A stretch of 64,000 nt of DNA from contig CAZWRV010000003.1 in assembly GCA_964636325.1 (NCBI GenBank), positions 67,096 to 131,095 of the forward strand, given 5' to 3'. Below the pieces are notes generated by a model. It was not told the origin of the DNA, did no database searches, and saw nothing but the letters and a program-made list of their open reading frames with translations. Numbering within the stretch: position 1 is the stretch's first letter; each line of letters begins with the position of its first letter. The DNA comes from CAZWRV01 sp964636325. GTDB taxonomy: Bacteria > Verrucomicrobiota > Lentisphaeria > Victivallales > GWF2-50-93. Made by a program: the position numbers and the translations under genes. Positions 1-7,258 of this stretch are shown piece by piece.

Positions 1-384
1 GTCCGAGATGCCCTTGACCTGCGGCGCTGACAGCGGGAACGCGGACGTTATCACTATCCTCGCGATCCCGGCGTGCGCGTCGTAGAGGGTTTCGAAGTAA
101 TCGGCCAGGGCGCCTATTATCCTGAGCCTCCTCCTCCTGCCCAGGAAATGGACGAGCTTCAGCGTCAGGTGGTCTATCTTCCCGGAGAAGAGCGATTCGA
201 ATATCGAGGCCTTCTTCTCCTCGTTGATGCTGCCGTTCTGGAGGAATGCGGAAAGTTCGTCGGACGAGCGCAGCGTGGCGCCGATGGCCTTGAGATCCCT
301 GCAGACCTGCTCCAGCCTCCCCTCGTCCAGGGCGGTCTCGAAGAACGCCCGCCCGTAGGCCTTCAGTATCCTGATGTTAATCAT
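1..384 (-). CDS. atpH: ATP synthase F1 delta subunit (partial, C-terminus beyond window)
   Basis: The translated start reads MINIRILKAYGRAFFETAL, the usual opening of the delta (OSCP-like) subunit that ties the F1 head to the peripheral stalk of the F-type ATP synthase. About 128 codons are present and the frame is open to the left edge, so the C-terminal part lies outside the window. The ATG overlaps the stop of the b-subunit gene by four bases (ATGA), which indicates translational coupling inside an atpE-atpF-atpH operon. Identity rests on order in the operon plus the N-terminal sequence. Confidence 0.88.
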   Translation of the reverse strand, partial: MINIRILKAYGRAFFETALDEGRLEQVCRDLKAIGATLRSSDELSAFLQNGSINEEKKASIFESLFSGKIDHLTLKLVHFLGRRRRLRIIGALADYFETLYDAHAGIARIVITSAFPLSAPQVKGISD

Positions 385-938
385 GGCCGCAATTCCCCGA
401 TGAGCTTGTCAGCCAGGGCCTTCTGCCGGACCGGGTCGAGGTTCTCCCTGACGACCTTTGCGGCCATGGCGACAGCCATCCCGGCGACCTCGCGCTTGAG
501 GGATGACACGGCCTTCTCGTGGGCGGCCTTGATCTCGCGCTCGGCGTTCTCCTGGAGTATGCTTATCTCCTCGCGCGCCTTCTTCTCGACCAGGTTGGCG
601 GCCTCGACGGCGGCCTTGCGCCCGTTCTCGACGATCTCCTTGGCCTTCCTGTCCGCCTCGGCGATCACCTTCGCCCTCTGGGCCTCTATTTTGGCAAGCT
701 CGTCCTTCAGCTTCTCCGCGTTTTCGACCGCCCTGCGGATCTCGTCGTCGCGCCTGTCGAGCGCGGCCAGGATGGGCTTCCAGGCGAACTTGTAGAGGAT
801 GACGAGCATTATCGCGAACGCGACCCAGGTGAGCGCGAACATGCTGCTGGAGACCTGAAGGATGTCGGGGGATCCGGCGGCATGCGCCTGTCCTCCGGCG
901 GTAGCCGCGGTAGCTGTCTCATGTTGTTCGGAAGCCAT
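381..938 (-). CDS. atpF: ATP synthase F0 b subunit
   Basis: A 185-residue peripheral-stalk subunit. After a short Ala/His-rich N-terminus there is one transmembrane segment (about residues 28-50), then a long charged, alanine-rich helix typical of the b-subunit coiled coil, which dimerises and reaches up to the delta subunit. I place the start at the ATG at 938. A GTG nine bases upstream is in frame, but a GGTG sequence sits at better spacing before the ATG. The gene lies 60 bp downstream of atpE and overlaps atpH by four bases. Confidence 0.9.
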   Translation of the reverse strand: MASEQHETATAATAGGQAHAAGSPDILQVSSSMFALTWVAFAIMLVILYKFAWKPILAALDRRDDEIRRAVENAEKLKDELAKIEAQRAKVIAEADRKAKEIVENGRKAAVEAANLVEKKAREEISILQENAEREIKAAHEKAVSSLKREVAGMAVAMAAKVVRENLDPVRQKALADKLIGELRP

Positions 939-998
939 GTGGGACACCGTTGTCTGCGCTTGTACCGGCTGTTTTCGCGACGGCGGGGGAGGCCGGGC

Positions 999-1214
999 TT
1001 ATTTCGCTATGAAGCAGAGCACAGCGCCGAAGAGGGCTATTCCCTCGATCAGGGCCGCCGCGATAAGCATGTTCACCTGGAGCTTTCCGGCTATCTCTGG
1101 CTGGCGGGCTATGCCCTGCAGCGCGGCCGCCCCGATGAGGCCTATGCCCACTCCTGCGCCTATTGTTACAAGTCCGACGCCGATCGTCGCAAGAGAACCA
1201 GTTATCGTGACCAT
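999..1214 (-). CDS. atpE: ATP synthase F0 c subunit (proton-type)
   Basis: A 71-residue hairpin of two hydrophobic helices joined by the polar loop ARQPE, the hallmark of the c-ring subunit. The ion-binding carboxylate is the Glu in AALIEGIALF. The residue after it is Gly, not Ser, and the first-helix position that is Gln in sodium-type c subunits is Ile, so proton rather than sodium coupling is predicted. The start at 1214 has GAGGTG just upstream; longer in-frame extension upstream is not c-subunit-like. No a-subunit gene (atpB) precedes it. The next gene upstream is a phosphate permease 121 bp away. Confidence 0.93.
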   Translation of the reverse strand: MVTITGSLATIGVGLVTIGAGVGIGLIGAAALQGIARQPEIAGKLQVNMLIAAALIEGIALFGAVLCFIAK

Positions 1215-1335
1215 CTCGCACCTCTGGATTGAATGTGGGGATTTGGAACTTTTCAGCTGTAAAAGCCGGAATTTAAAATCTTCATCTGCAAATTCAAGCT
1301 CCACGGCGATAAATTCCGGACGAAGCCGGGTAAAT

Positions 1336-2346
1336 TCAGATGCTGATGCCGGTGAGCCTGAGAAGGAGGTATGAGAGCGCGGAGAATGCGGCCGCGGCGG
1401 GAATCGTGAGGAACCAAGCCCAGATGATCTTGCGGGCCGTGACCCAGCGAACCTTGGCGGCGTTCTCGACCGCGCCCACGCCCATGATCGAACCGGCGAT
1501 GACATGCGTGGTGCTGACCGGAATCCCGAAATGCGCCGTCCCGATGAGGACGCATGCGGCGGCGGATTCCGCGCAGAAGCCCTCCATCTGGCGGATCCTC
1601 GTTATCTTCGTCCCCATGGTCTTGACAATGCGCCACCCGCCGGAAAACGTCCCGAGCGCGATCGCTATGTAGGCGGAGAACACCACCCAGTGCGGTATGT
1701 CGAACGTCTTGATGTAGCCCGCGGTGTAGAGCGCGAGCGCGATTATGCCCATCGTCTTCTGCGCGTCGTTAGTGCCGTGCCCGACGCAGTAGAAGGCGGC
1801 GGAGACGAGCTGCAGGTGCCTGAACCTCCGGTTCATCTTCTCCAGGACGGACTTCCTGCAGAGCCACAGGACGACGGTGGTGGTGACCAGGGCGCCCAGG
1901 AGCCCCAGGCACGGCGCCACCATGATGAACACGAATATCTTCAATACTCCGCTCCAGCCCCAGACGACGACGCCCATGCCCGACTGCGAAATGCCCGCGC
2001 CGATCAGCCCCCCTATCAGCGCATGGCTGCTCGATGTCGGGATGCCGAAATACCAGGTTATGAGGTTCCAAATTATAGCCCCCAGGAGCGTCGCGATGAG
2101 AAGGTGTATCGTGATGTGGTCGAGGTGGACGACGTTCTTCCCGATCATCTTGGCCACGGCCACCCCGAAGAAGAAATATCCGACGAACTCGGCCGCGGCG
2201 GCCATCAGCACCGCCTGCAGCGGGGTCAGCGTACGGGATATGACGATCGTGGAGATGGCGTTAGCCGCGTCATGGAACCCGTTGATGAAGTCGAAGATGA
2301 GGGCGACGACGACCACGAAGCAGACAATGAGGAATAGATGATCCAT
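1336..2346 (-). CDS. pit: PiT-family inorganic phosphate permease
   Basis: A 336-residue integral membrane protein of the PiT (PHO4) family, which carries phosphate, often as a metal-phosphate complex, with cation symport. The two inverted signature motifs are visible: DFINGFHDAANAISTIV near the N-terminus (residues about 19-35) and the GHGTNDAQKTMGI stretch in the second half. PTSSSHALIGG and PVSTTHVIAG are the matching paired loops. It starts 10 bp after the DUF47 gene, so the two form an operon; DUF47/PhoU-like proteins are standard partners of Pit. A Pho-box-like repeat lies upstream of the operon. Confidence 0.93.
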   Translation of the reverse strand: MDHLFLIVCFVVVVALIFDFINGFHDAANAISTIVISRTLTPLQAVLMAAAAEFVGYFFFGVAVAKMIGKNVVHLDHITIHLLIATLLGAIIWNLITWYFGIPTSSSHALIGGLIGAGISQSGMGVVVWGWSGVLKIFVFIMVAPCLGLLGALVTTTVVLWLCRKSVLEKMNRRFRHLQLVSAAFYCVGHGTNDAQKTMGIIALALYTAGYIKTFDIPHWVVFSAYIAIALGTFSGGWRIVKTMGTKITRIRQMEGFCAESAAACVLIGTAHFGIPVSTTHVIAGSIMGVGAVENAAKVRWVTARKIIWAWFLTIPAAAAFSALSYLLLRLTGISI

Positions 2347-2356
2347 ATGTATTTGA

Positions 2357-3001
2357 TCAGCCGAACTTGACCCTGACGCCGCGGATTATCTTTGCGATGC
2401 CGTCGATGGAGTCCGTCACCCGCTCCAGCCTTTCGTAGAGCTCCTTGAACTTGATTATCTCGACGGGGCTGTTCCTCTCCGAGACAAGCTCGCCGAGGCT
2501 TTCGTGGAAGAGTCGGTCCGCCTCGTTCTCATACCTGTGTATCAGCCTTCCGAGATCCATTATCCTGTCCTTCTTGTCCAGGTTGCCGACGATGTTCTCA
2601 AGCTCCACGGACATCGTGACGATGAGGTCCGCGAACTTGATCATGTTGGCGGGCATCCTGCGTATCTTGTAGGTCTCGATCTTCAGGGCGATGCTCCTCA
2701 GCATGTCGAGGCAGCGGTCGATGCTGAGGGAGATGGTGTGGATGTCCTCCCTGTCCAGCGGCGTTATGAACGTCTTGTCCAGCTCGTCGATTATCTCGTG
2801 CTCCTTGTCGTCGCCGCGGTGCTCAAAGTCGTTGAGCATCTCGACCTGCTTCTTGATCTCGTCCTCCGACATGGCCTGTATGTTCTTCGTGAACGCGCAG
2901 AAGTGGCGGCAGGCCTCCGAGAAGGTCGCGACCTGCTGGTTGAGAAGGGTGTAGAACTTGGTCTCCTTCGGCAGGAGGATGTCCAGTATGTTGAATCTCA
3001 T
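2357..3001 (-). CDS. DUF47 (PhoU-like) Pit accessory protein
   Basis: A 214-residue, mostly helical, charged protein of the DUF47/TIGR00153 family, distant relatives of PhoU. The region around FEHRGDDKEHEIID (residues about 59-72) and the later HRYENEADRLFHE segment are the acidic E/D-x-x-x-D metal-binding motifs typical of PhoU-like bundles. Proteins of this family are encoded next to Pit permeases and are thought to modulate them in the cytoplasm. It is the first gene of the DUF47-pit operon, preceded by GGGGTG seven bases before the ATG. Confidence 0.9.
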   Translation of the reverse strand: MRFNILDILLPKETKFYTLLNQQVATFSEACRHFCAFTKNIQAMSEDEIKKQVEMLNDFEHRGDDKEHEIIDELDKTFITPLDREDIHTISLSIDRCLDMLRSIALKIETYKIRRMPANMIKFADLIVTMSVELENIVGNLDKKDRIMDLGRLIHRYENEADRLFHESLGELVSERNSPVEIIKFKELYERLERVTDSIDGIAKIIRGVRVKFG

Positions 3002-3042
3002 GGTGTTTCACCCCATATTTCGGTTTGTGCGGACGGCGGAAG

Positions 3043-3091
3043 CGTATAAGCCCCGCCCCGCCCTAACGCAGCGCTAACGGTTTTCTAACCG
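3043..3091 (-). promoter_or_regulatory. Pho-box-like triple direct repeat and -10 upstream of DUF47-pit
   Basis: On the minus strand three seven-base repeats, CGGTTAG, CCGTTAG and GCGTTAG, follow each other at an exact 11-bp period (plus-strand CTAAC at 3063, 3074 and 3085), each separated by four bases. Fourteen bases further downstream is TATACG (3043-3048), a possible -10, and the DUF47 start codon lies at 3001. Eleven-base-spaced repeats of this form are how PhoB/PhoP-type regulators bind. Placement in front of a phosphate transport operon makes phosphate-starvation control the natural inference. Confidence 0.6.
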
Positions 3092-3260
3092 ATCGCAAAT
3101 ATATTTTTGCCCCGGATTAATGCAAGCTCCTGAGACCACATAAGCCAAAGTTGTCAAAAGTTACGCCGGCGCTTTGAATTCCGCGGGAGGCGTGATATGT
3201 TCATCCTCCGTTTTTCGGCATATCATAACCCAAGCAGTTAAATGACATAGGAGAACGAAG

Positions 3261-4265
3261 ATGGTAAAGATTCTTCACGACAAGGACGCAGACATCAACG
3301 CGCTCAAGGGGAAGACGGTGGCGGTGGTCGGCTACGGGAACCAGGGTTCGGCCCAGGCGCTCTGCCTCAGGGATTCAGGAATCAGGGTCATAATCGGCGA
3401 AACGAAGATTCTCGGCAAGAAGCCGAACCCGTCGTGGATCAGGGCAGAGAACGACGGATTCAAGGTGATGCCGATATCCGAGGCCGCCGGGAAGGCCGAC
3501 ATAATCCATATTCTCCTCCCCGACGAGTTCCACGGCCCCGTATACGACAAGGAGATAAAGCAGCACATGCGCAAGGGCAAGACCCTCGGCTGCTCGCACG
3601 GATTCAACATAGTCTTCAAGCAGATCGTCCCACCCAAGGACGTCGACGTCATAATGGTCGCGCCGAAGAGCCCGGCGACCGAGGAGAGGAAGGCCTTCCT
3701 CGCCGGATTCGGCGTCCCCGGCCTCATCGCCGTCAAGCAGAACCCCAGCGGCAAGGCCGGCAAGGTCGCACTCGCGATGGCAAAGGCCATGGGTTTCACC
3801 AGGGCAGGCGTCCTCCAGTGCACTTTCGAGGAGGAGACCTTCGAGGACCTCTTCGGCGAGCAGTGCGTGCTCTGCGGCGGGCTCGTCGAGCTCATGAAGG
3901 CCGGATTCGAGGTCCTCATCGAGGCCGGATACCCGCCGGAAATGGCATACTTCGAATGCGTCCACGAAATGAAGCTCATCGTCGACCTCATCTACGAGGG
4001 CGGAATACAGAGGATGAACGCGATCATATCAAACACCGCCGAATGGGGCGAATACGCCGTCGGCCCGAAGATCATCACCCCCGCCGTCAAGGCGAACATG
4101 AAGAAGGCCCTCAAGGCCGTCGAGAACGGAGAGTTCGCCAAAAAGTGGCTCAAGGAAAGCAGGGGCGGCGCCAAGACGCTCCTCGCCAAGAGGGACGCCC
4201 TCGGCAGGCACCCGATCGAGGTCACCGGCAGGAAGATCAGGGCCATGTTCGAGCACAAGAAGTGA
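3261..4265 (+). CDS. ilvC: ketol-acid reductoisomerase
   Basis: A 334-residue class I (short) enzyme of branched-chain amino-acid biosynthesis. It isomerises and reduces acetolactate or acetohydroxybutyrate with NAD(P)H and magnesium. The Rossmann motif GYGNQGSAQA lies at residues 25-34. LLPDE, CSHGFNI and the C-terminal metal-binding stretch EETFEDLFGEQ...CGG followed by the ECVHEMKLIVDLIYEGG helix are typical. A good ribosome site (AGGAG) precedes the start. The loop after the second strand (GETKILGKKPNPSW) is longer than the short loop common in class I enzymes and begins with Glu, so cofactor preference could be unusual. No other ilv or leu gene is adjacent. Confidence 0.95.
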   Translation: MVKILHDKDADINALKGKTVAVVGYGNQGSAQALCLRDSGIRVIIGETKILGKKPNPSWIRAENDGFKVMPISEAAGKADIIHILLPDEFHGPVYDKEIKQHMRKGKTLGCSHGFNIVFKQIVPPKDVDVIMVAPKSPATEERKAFLAGFGVPGLIAVKQNPSGKAGKVALAMAKAMGFTRAGVLQCTFEEETFEDLFGEQCVLCGGLVELMKAGFEVLIEAGYPPEMAYFECVHEMKLIVDLIYEGGIQRMNAIISNTAEWGEYAVGPKIITPAVKANMKKALKAVENGEFAKKWLKESRGGAKTLLAKRDALGRHPIEVTGRKIRAMFEHKK

Positions 4266-4284
4266 TGCGGGCCCCGCCCGCATC
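4264..4284 (+). terminator. hairpin at the ilvC stop codon
   Basis: GATGCGGGC-CCC-GCCCGCATC is a perfect nine-base stem with a three-base loop, starting inside the ilvC stop codon. No T-run follows, so it may be a Rho-dependent or weak terminator, or an mRNA 3' stabiliser, rather than a classic intrinsic terminator. Confidence 0.5.
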
Positions 4285-4310
4285 CAGAATACCAAATCTA
4301 AGCTGAACCA

Positions 4311-4886
4311 ATGAAGAAATTCCTGAAGACCTATGACGCCGCGAACTATCTGGGCGTCTCGCGCTCAAGCCTGACCAACTGGGTCAAGCAGGGGCTCATC
4401 GGCAGCGGGGTCACGCCCGGGGGCCATTACCGCTTCACCGTCGAGGAACTGGACGCCTTCGCAGCGAAAAGAGGCCTCAAGACCACACGGAAGGCCGCCG
4501 AGCCGGAACAGACCAGGATACTCGTGATCGACGACGACCAGCCGTTCAGGGAGTTCGTGAAGGAGGCGCTCCAGGTCTATTCAGGATTCGAGCTCAAGGA
4601 GGCGCCGGACGGCATGGGCGGCGCATTCCTCATCGGAACCTGGAAGCCCGATCTCGTCATCGTGGACCTCAGGATGCCCAACATGAACGGGATCGAATTC
4701 TGCAAGCTCCTCAAGCAGAACGAGGAGACGCAGGACATAAGCATAATAATTGCGAGCGCATACCTCTCCCCGGAGGCGAGGAAGGAGATCAACGACATCG
4801 GAGTGGACATGATACTCGAGAAGCCGGTCAGGCTCGGCTCCATCGTGGCCGCCGTCGGCAAATGCTCCGACCTCCAGCTGCGATGA
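4311..4886 (+). CDS. MerR/excisionase-type HTH fused to a response-regulator receiver domain
   Basis: A 191-residue protein with two parts. Residues 5-55 (YDAANYLGVSRSSLTNWVKQG ... HYRF) form a MerR/BldC-type winged helix that reads DNA. Residues 69-188 are a CheY-like receiver, with acidic pocket D74/D75, phosphoacceptor D119 (IVDLRMPN), Ser149 in the switch position and K171-P172. The order, DNA-binding domain before receiver, is the reverse of most response regulators. No histidine kinase lies nearby, so it may be an orphan regulator. It follows ilvC by 45 bp but a hairpin separates them. Confidence 0.82.
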   Translation: MKKFLKTYDAANYLGVSRSSLTNWVKQGLIGSGVTPGGHYRFTVEELDAFAAKRGLKTTRKAAEPEQTRILVIDDDQPFREFVKEALQVYSGFELKEAPDGMGGAFLIGTWKPDLVIVDLRMPNMNGIEFCKLLKQNEETQDISIIIASAYLSPEARKEINDIGVDMILEKPVRLGSIVAAVGKCSDLQLR

Positions 4887-4914
4887 CAGCCTTTCAGTTT
4901 CTCTGATACGCCCC

Positions 4915-5085
4915 CGTAAGGGGCTAGGTTTTTCCCTGCCGGGAAAAAGGCGCCCTTGCGGCGCGCAGGTAGCTTGCGCGCGCCGCGCGCAAAGGGCAAA
5001 CTCTGCATACGAGTAATGCTGTGTTATGTTGCTTGCGCGCGGCGCGCGCAAACTACTTTTGGTAAAAACGTTTTCCAAGTCGCAC
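4915..5085. repeat. R4 repeat, full unit A (171 bp)
   Basis: First of two tandem units (period exactly 171 bp; the next begins at 5086). The unit starts CGTAAGGGGCTAGG, carries a TTTTTCCC-TGCC-GGGAAAAA hairpin, then two GC-only near-palindromes, TTGCGCGCGCCGCGCGCAA and TTGCGCGCGGCGCGCGCAA. These are reverse complements of each other. It ends TTTTGGTAAAAACGTTTTCC. A third copy lies at 21592. The open frames it creates on the minus strand are identical artefacts at both loci. Confidence 0.85.
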
Positions 5086-5172
5086 CGTAAGGGACTAGGT
5101 TTTTCCCTGCCGGGAAAAAGGCGCCCTTGCGGCGCGCAGGTAGCTTGCGCGCGCCGCGCGCAAAGGGCAAAC
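5086..5172. repeat. R4 repeat, truncated unit B
   Basis: The first 87 bp of the same unit, nearly identical to unit A, cut off just after the first GC palindrome (GGGCAAAC at about 5165-5172). It sits about 120 bp upstream of the GT39-like gene. The remaining bases to 5294 show no gene; an AGGGGGACTAAG at about 5265 may be a further trace of the unit start. Confidence 0.8.
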
Positions 5173-5294
5173 GCCGCGCACGAGGTCTGACAGGGTTTGT
5201 TTTTTGCGCCAGGGATGTCTCAAACTGCTTTCTTGACAAGTTCATTTGTCATAATTCCCCGTATAGGGGGACTAAGCCAGGCGTCCGACCCTTC

Positions 5295-7076
5295 ATGTAC
5301 GTTTCCAGGAAAAGCTTTCTTCCGATCCTCGCCGTCATAGCCGGCGTCTCGCTCCTGATCAGGCTCGAGGTCTGCAGGGAGCTCTACCTTTACGATCCTG
5401 CAGTGGCCCACCCGCGCACCATCACGGACATGGAGACATACATGTCATTTTCCGATGAGATAATGGAAGGCAGGTTCTGCGAGGAGTTCTACTACCAGCC
5501 GTTCTACTTCGCGTTCTTCCTCCCGGCAGTCCTGACGCTCACCGGCGGAAGCGTCTTCGCGGTCCTGGCCGTGCAGTCGATCCTCGGCGCGGCGACCGTG
5601 TGGCTCACCGGCATCTGCGGAGCGCTGCTGTGGCGCCGCACGGCGGGGATCGCCGCCGCGCTGCTCGCATGCTTCTGCAGGGAGCTGATATTCCACACAT
5701 CATACTTCCTTTTCGACACTTTGAAGACATTCCTGGCCGTGCTGCTGCTGCGGCTGCTTCTAGCGGCAATAAGGAGCAGGGATCTCAGGTTCTGGATATT
5801 GCCGGGGGTCGCCTGCGCCCTTCTGATCCTGACCAGAGCGAGTACGATGGTGTTCCTGCCGGCCGTAGCAGCCTTCATGTTCGTCCGCCATCGCAGGAAG
5901 TTCCGTTCAATCCGGGATTCATATCCTATCCTGCTGCGCCTGGGCGTCTTCGCGGGGATATGCCTCATCCTGCTTCTGCCGTATTCCTGGCACAACTGGA
6001 ACATGGCCGGCAGCCTCGCAGGGCCGTCCACCGGCGGCGCGGCAAATATCGCCCTCGGCAACAACCCGGGCGCGTCGCCCGGCCTTTCGGGCCCGTCCGA
6101 TACATACAGACATTGGATGGCCTCCAAGGAAAGATCGCCCCTGGCATGGGTCGCCTCATGGGCGCTTGAATCCCCCCTCGCCTTCTCAGAACTCATCTTC
6201 CGCAAGCTGCTGCTCTTCTGGGACGGCAGGGAGATCTACGACAACATCAGCTTCGAGCGCGAGGGCGGGAAAAGCCTCCTGCTCAGGACAATAAGGTTCG
6301 TCCCCGCATCGATCCTCATGATACTCTTCCTTGCAAGCCTCGTCTGCATCCCGCCACGCCGCCTGTTCATTGGAAGACTGCTCCTGCCGATCCTTCTTAT
6401 CGCATCCTACTGGGCGGTAACATCGCTCTTCTATGTTGTGACGCGATACAAGCTGCCGCTGTTCCCGTTCTTAGCCATGTTCTCCGGAATCCTGATCGAC
6501 CTCGTCGTATCAAACGTATCGGGAAGAAGGCGGCGGGGCTTCATGCTCCGCTCAGCCGCCGGCATCGCCTTCGGCATTCTCCTCGTCTGCCACGGATACG
6601 ACTCCTACCGTTTCAGATTCGAACCGCGCCTGATGCGCGTCATAAGGCCGGACGGAGAAAGGATGGACGCAGGAAGCAGCTTCATCCACTGCGACAACGG
6701 CCCCTACGAGCTCGGCGCCTGGCTCCAGTTCAAGCTCGAAAAAGGCGACACGATTACAAAGAGCCTGGTCCTGCCTCCGCCAAAGGACGGCGAACGGACG
6801 GAATTCTCCCTCCAGCTGAGGTTCGCAGCGCCGGGAACACTGAAGCTGCAGATCAACGGAATCCCATTCGGTATCCGCGAACATGACGCCTCCGCATGGA
6901 AAGACTATGCCTGCGAAATCCCTTTCCCCCAGGGAGGAGCCGTCGAAATCCTCGTCGACGAAGTGGACGTCCCGGTCTACGCCTTCGCCGACAACAGGAG
7001 AGCCTACGGAAGAACCAGTGTCAACGGGGACGTCCCCGCCGCCGAACTCGTATGCAGGCTCCGCTTGAAGAAATGA
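5295..7076 (+). CDS. GT39-like polytopic membrane glycosyltransferase
   Basis: A 593-residue protein. The first 430 residues alternate hydrophobic helices and short loops. An acidic first periplasmic loop (TITDMETYMSFSDEIMEG, residues about 43-60) matches the D-x-E pattern of the PMT/ArnT glycosyltransferase superfamily, which use polyprenyl-phosphate sugars. A soluble C-terminal part (about residues 440-593) looks beta-rich. I start it at 5295 because upstream in-frame sequence is repeat R4. No convincing ribosome site is visible. Acceptor and sugar cannot be read from sequence; cell-surface glycan or lipid modification is the likely role. Confidence 0.72.
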   Translation: MYVSRKSFLPILAVIAGVSLLIRLEVCRELYLYDPAVAHPRTITDMETYMSFSDEIMEGRFCEEFYYQPFYFAFFLPAVLTLTGGSVFAVLAVQSILGAATVWLTGICGALLWRRTAGIAAALLACFCRELIFHTSYFLFDTLKTFLAVLLLRLLLAAIRSRDLRFWILPGVACALLILTRASTMVFLPAVAAFMFVRHRRKFRSIRDSYPILLRLGVFAGICLILLLPYSWHNWNMAGSLAGPSTGGAANIALGNNPGASPGLSGPSDTYRHWMASKERSPLAWVASWALESPLAFSELIFRKLLLFWDGREIYDNISFEREGGKSLLLRTIRFVPASILMILFLASLVCIPPRRLFIGRLLLPILLIASYWAVTSLFYVVTRYKLPLFPFLAMFSGILIDLVVSNVSGRRRRGFMLRSAAGIAFGILLVCHGYDSYRFRFEPRLMRVIRPDGERMDAGSSFIHCDNGPYELGAWLQFKLEKGDTITKSLVLPPPKDGERTEFSLQLRFAAPGTLKLQINGIPFGIREHDASAWKDYACEIPFPQGGAVEILVDEVDVPVYAFADNRRAYGRTSVNGDVPAAELVCRLRLKK

Positions 7077-7160
7077 ACGGCGGAAAAACACGGAATCGGG
7101 GGAGCTGGTTGCAAAACTAAGTTTTGCATCCCAGGTGTCGGGTGTCAGGTTTCAGTAAAT

Positions 7161-7255
7161 TTCAGATTTCCTTACTCTCCCGCTATGAAAAGCTTAAAAA
7201 CGGCTGGGAAATGCCCATGTGGCTTTTCAGAGCGAGGCGCCGGAAATCCGAATTC
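7161..7255 (-). repeat. R1 dispersed repeat, core copy 1
   Basis: A 95-bp element bounded by TTCAGATTTCC and an imperfect inverse GGAAATCCGAA. It lies four bases beyond the stop of the LacI gene. Its interior (CGCTATGAAAAGCTTAAAAA, GGCTTTTCAGAGCG) is nearly the reverse complement of the copy at 12718-12809. Confidence 0.75.
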
Positions 7256-7258
7256 CTT

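Noticed and set aside
1504..2337. 277-codon plus-strand frame opposite the Pit gene
   Set aside because: Antisense shadow; highly charged translation without any recognisable domain, while the minus strand encodes a clear PiT permease.
3190..3235. GATATG ... CATATC inverted repeat before ilvC
   Set aside because: Only six-base arms with a 19-base gap, expected by chance; no leader peptide or T-box features accompany it.
4581..5078. Minus-strand open frame starting MENVFTKSSLRAPRAS, and its twin at 21458-21751
   Set aside because: Both are the same R4 repeat read in one frame and then run through unrelated genes (the receiver-domain gene and the PSP1 gene). Identity comes from the repeat, not from protein conservation.
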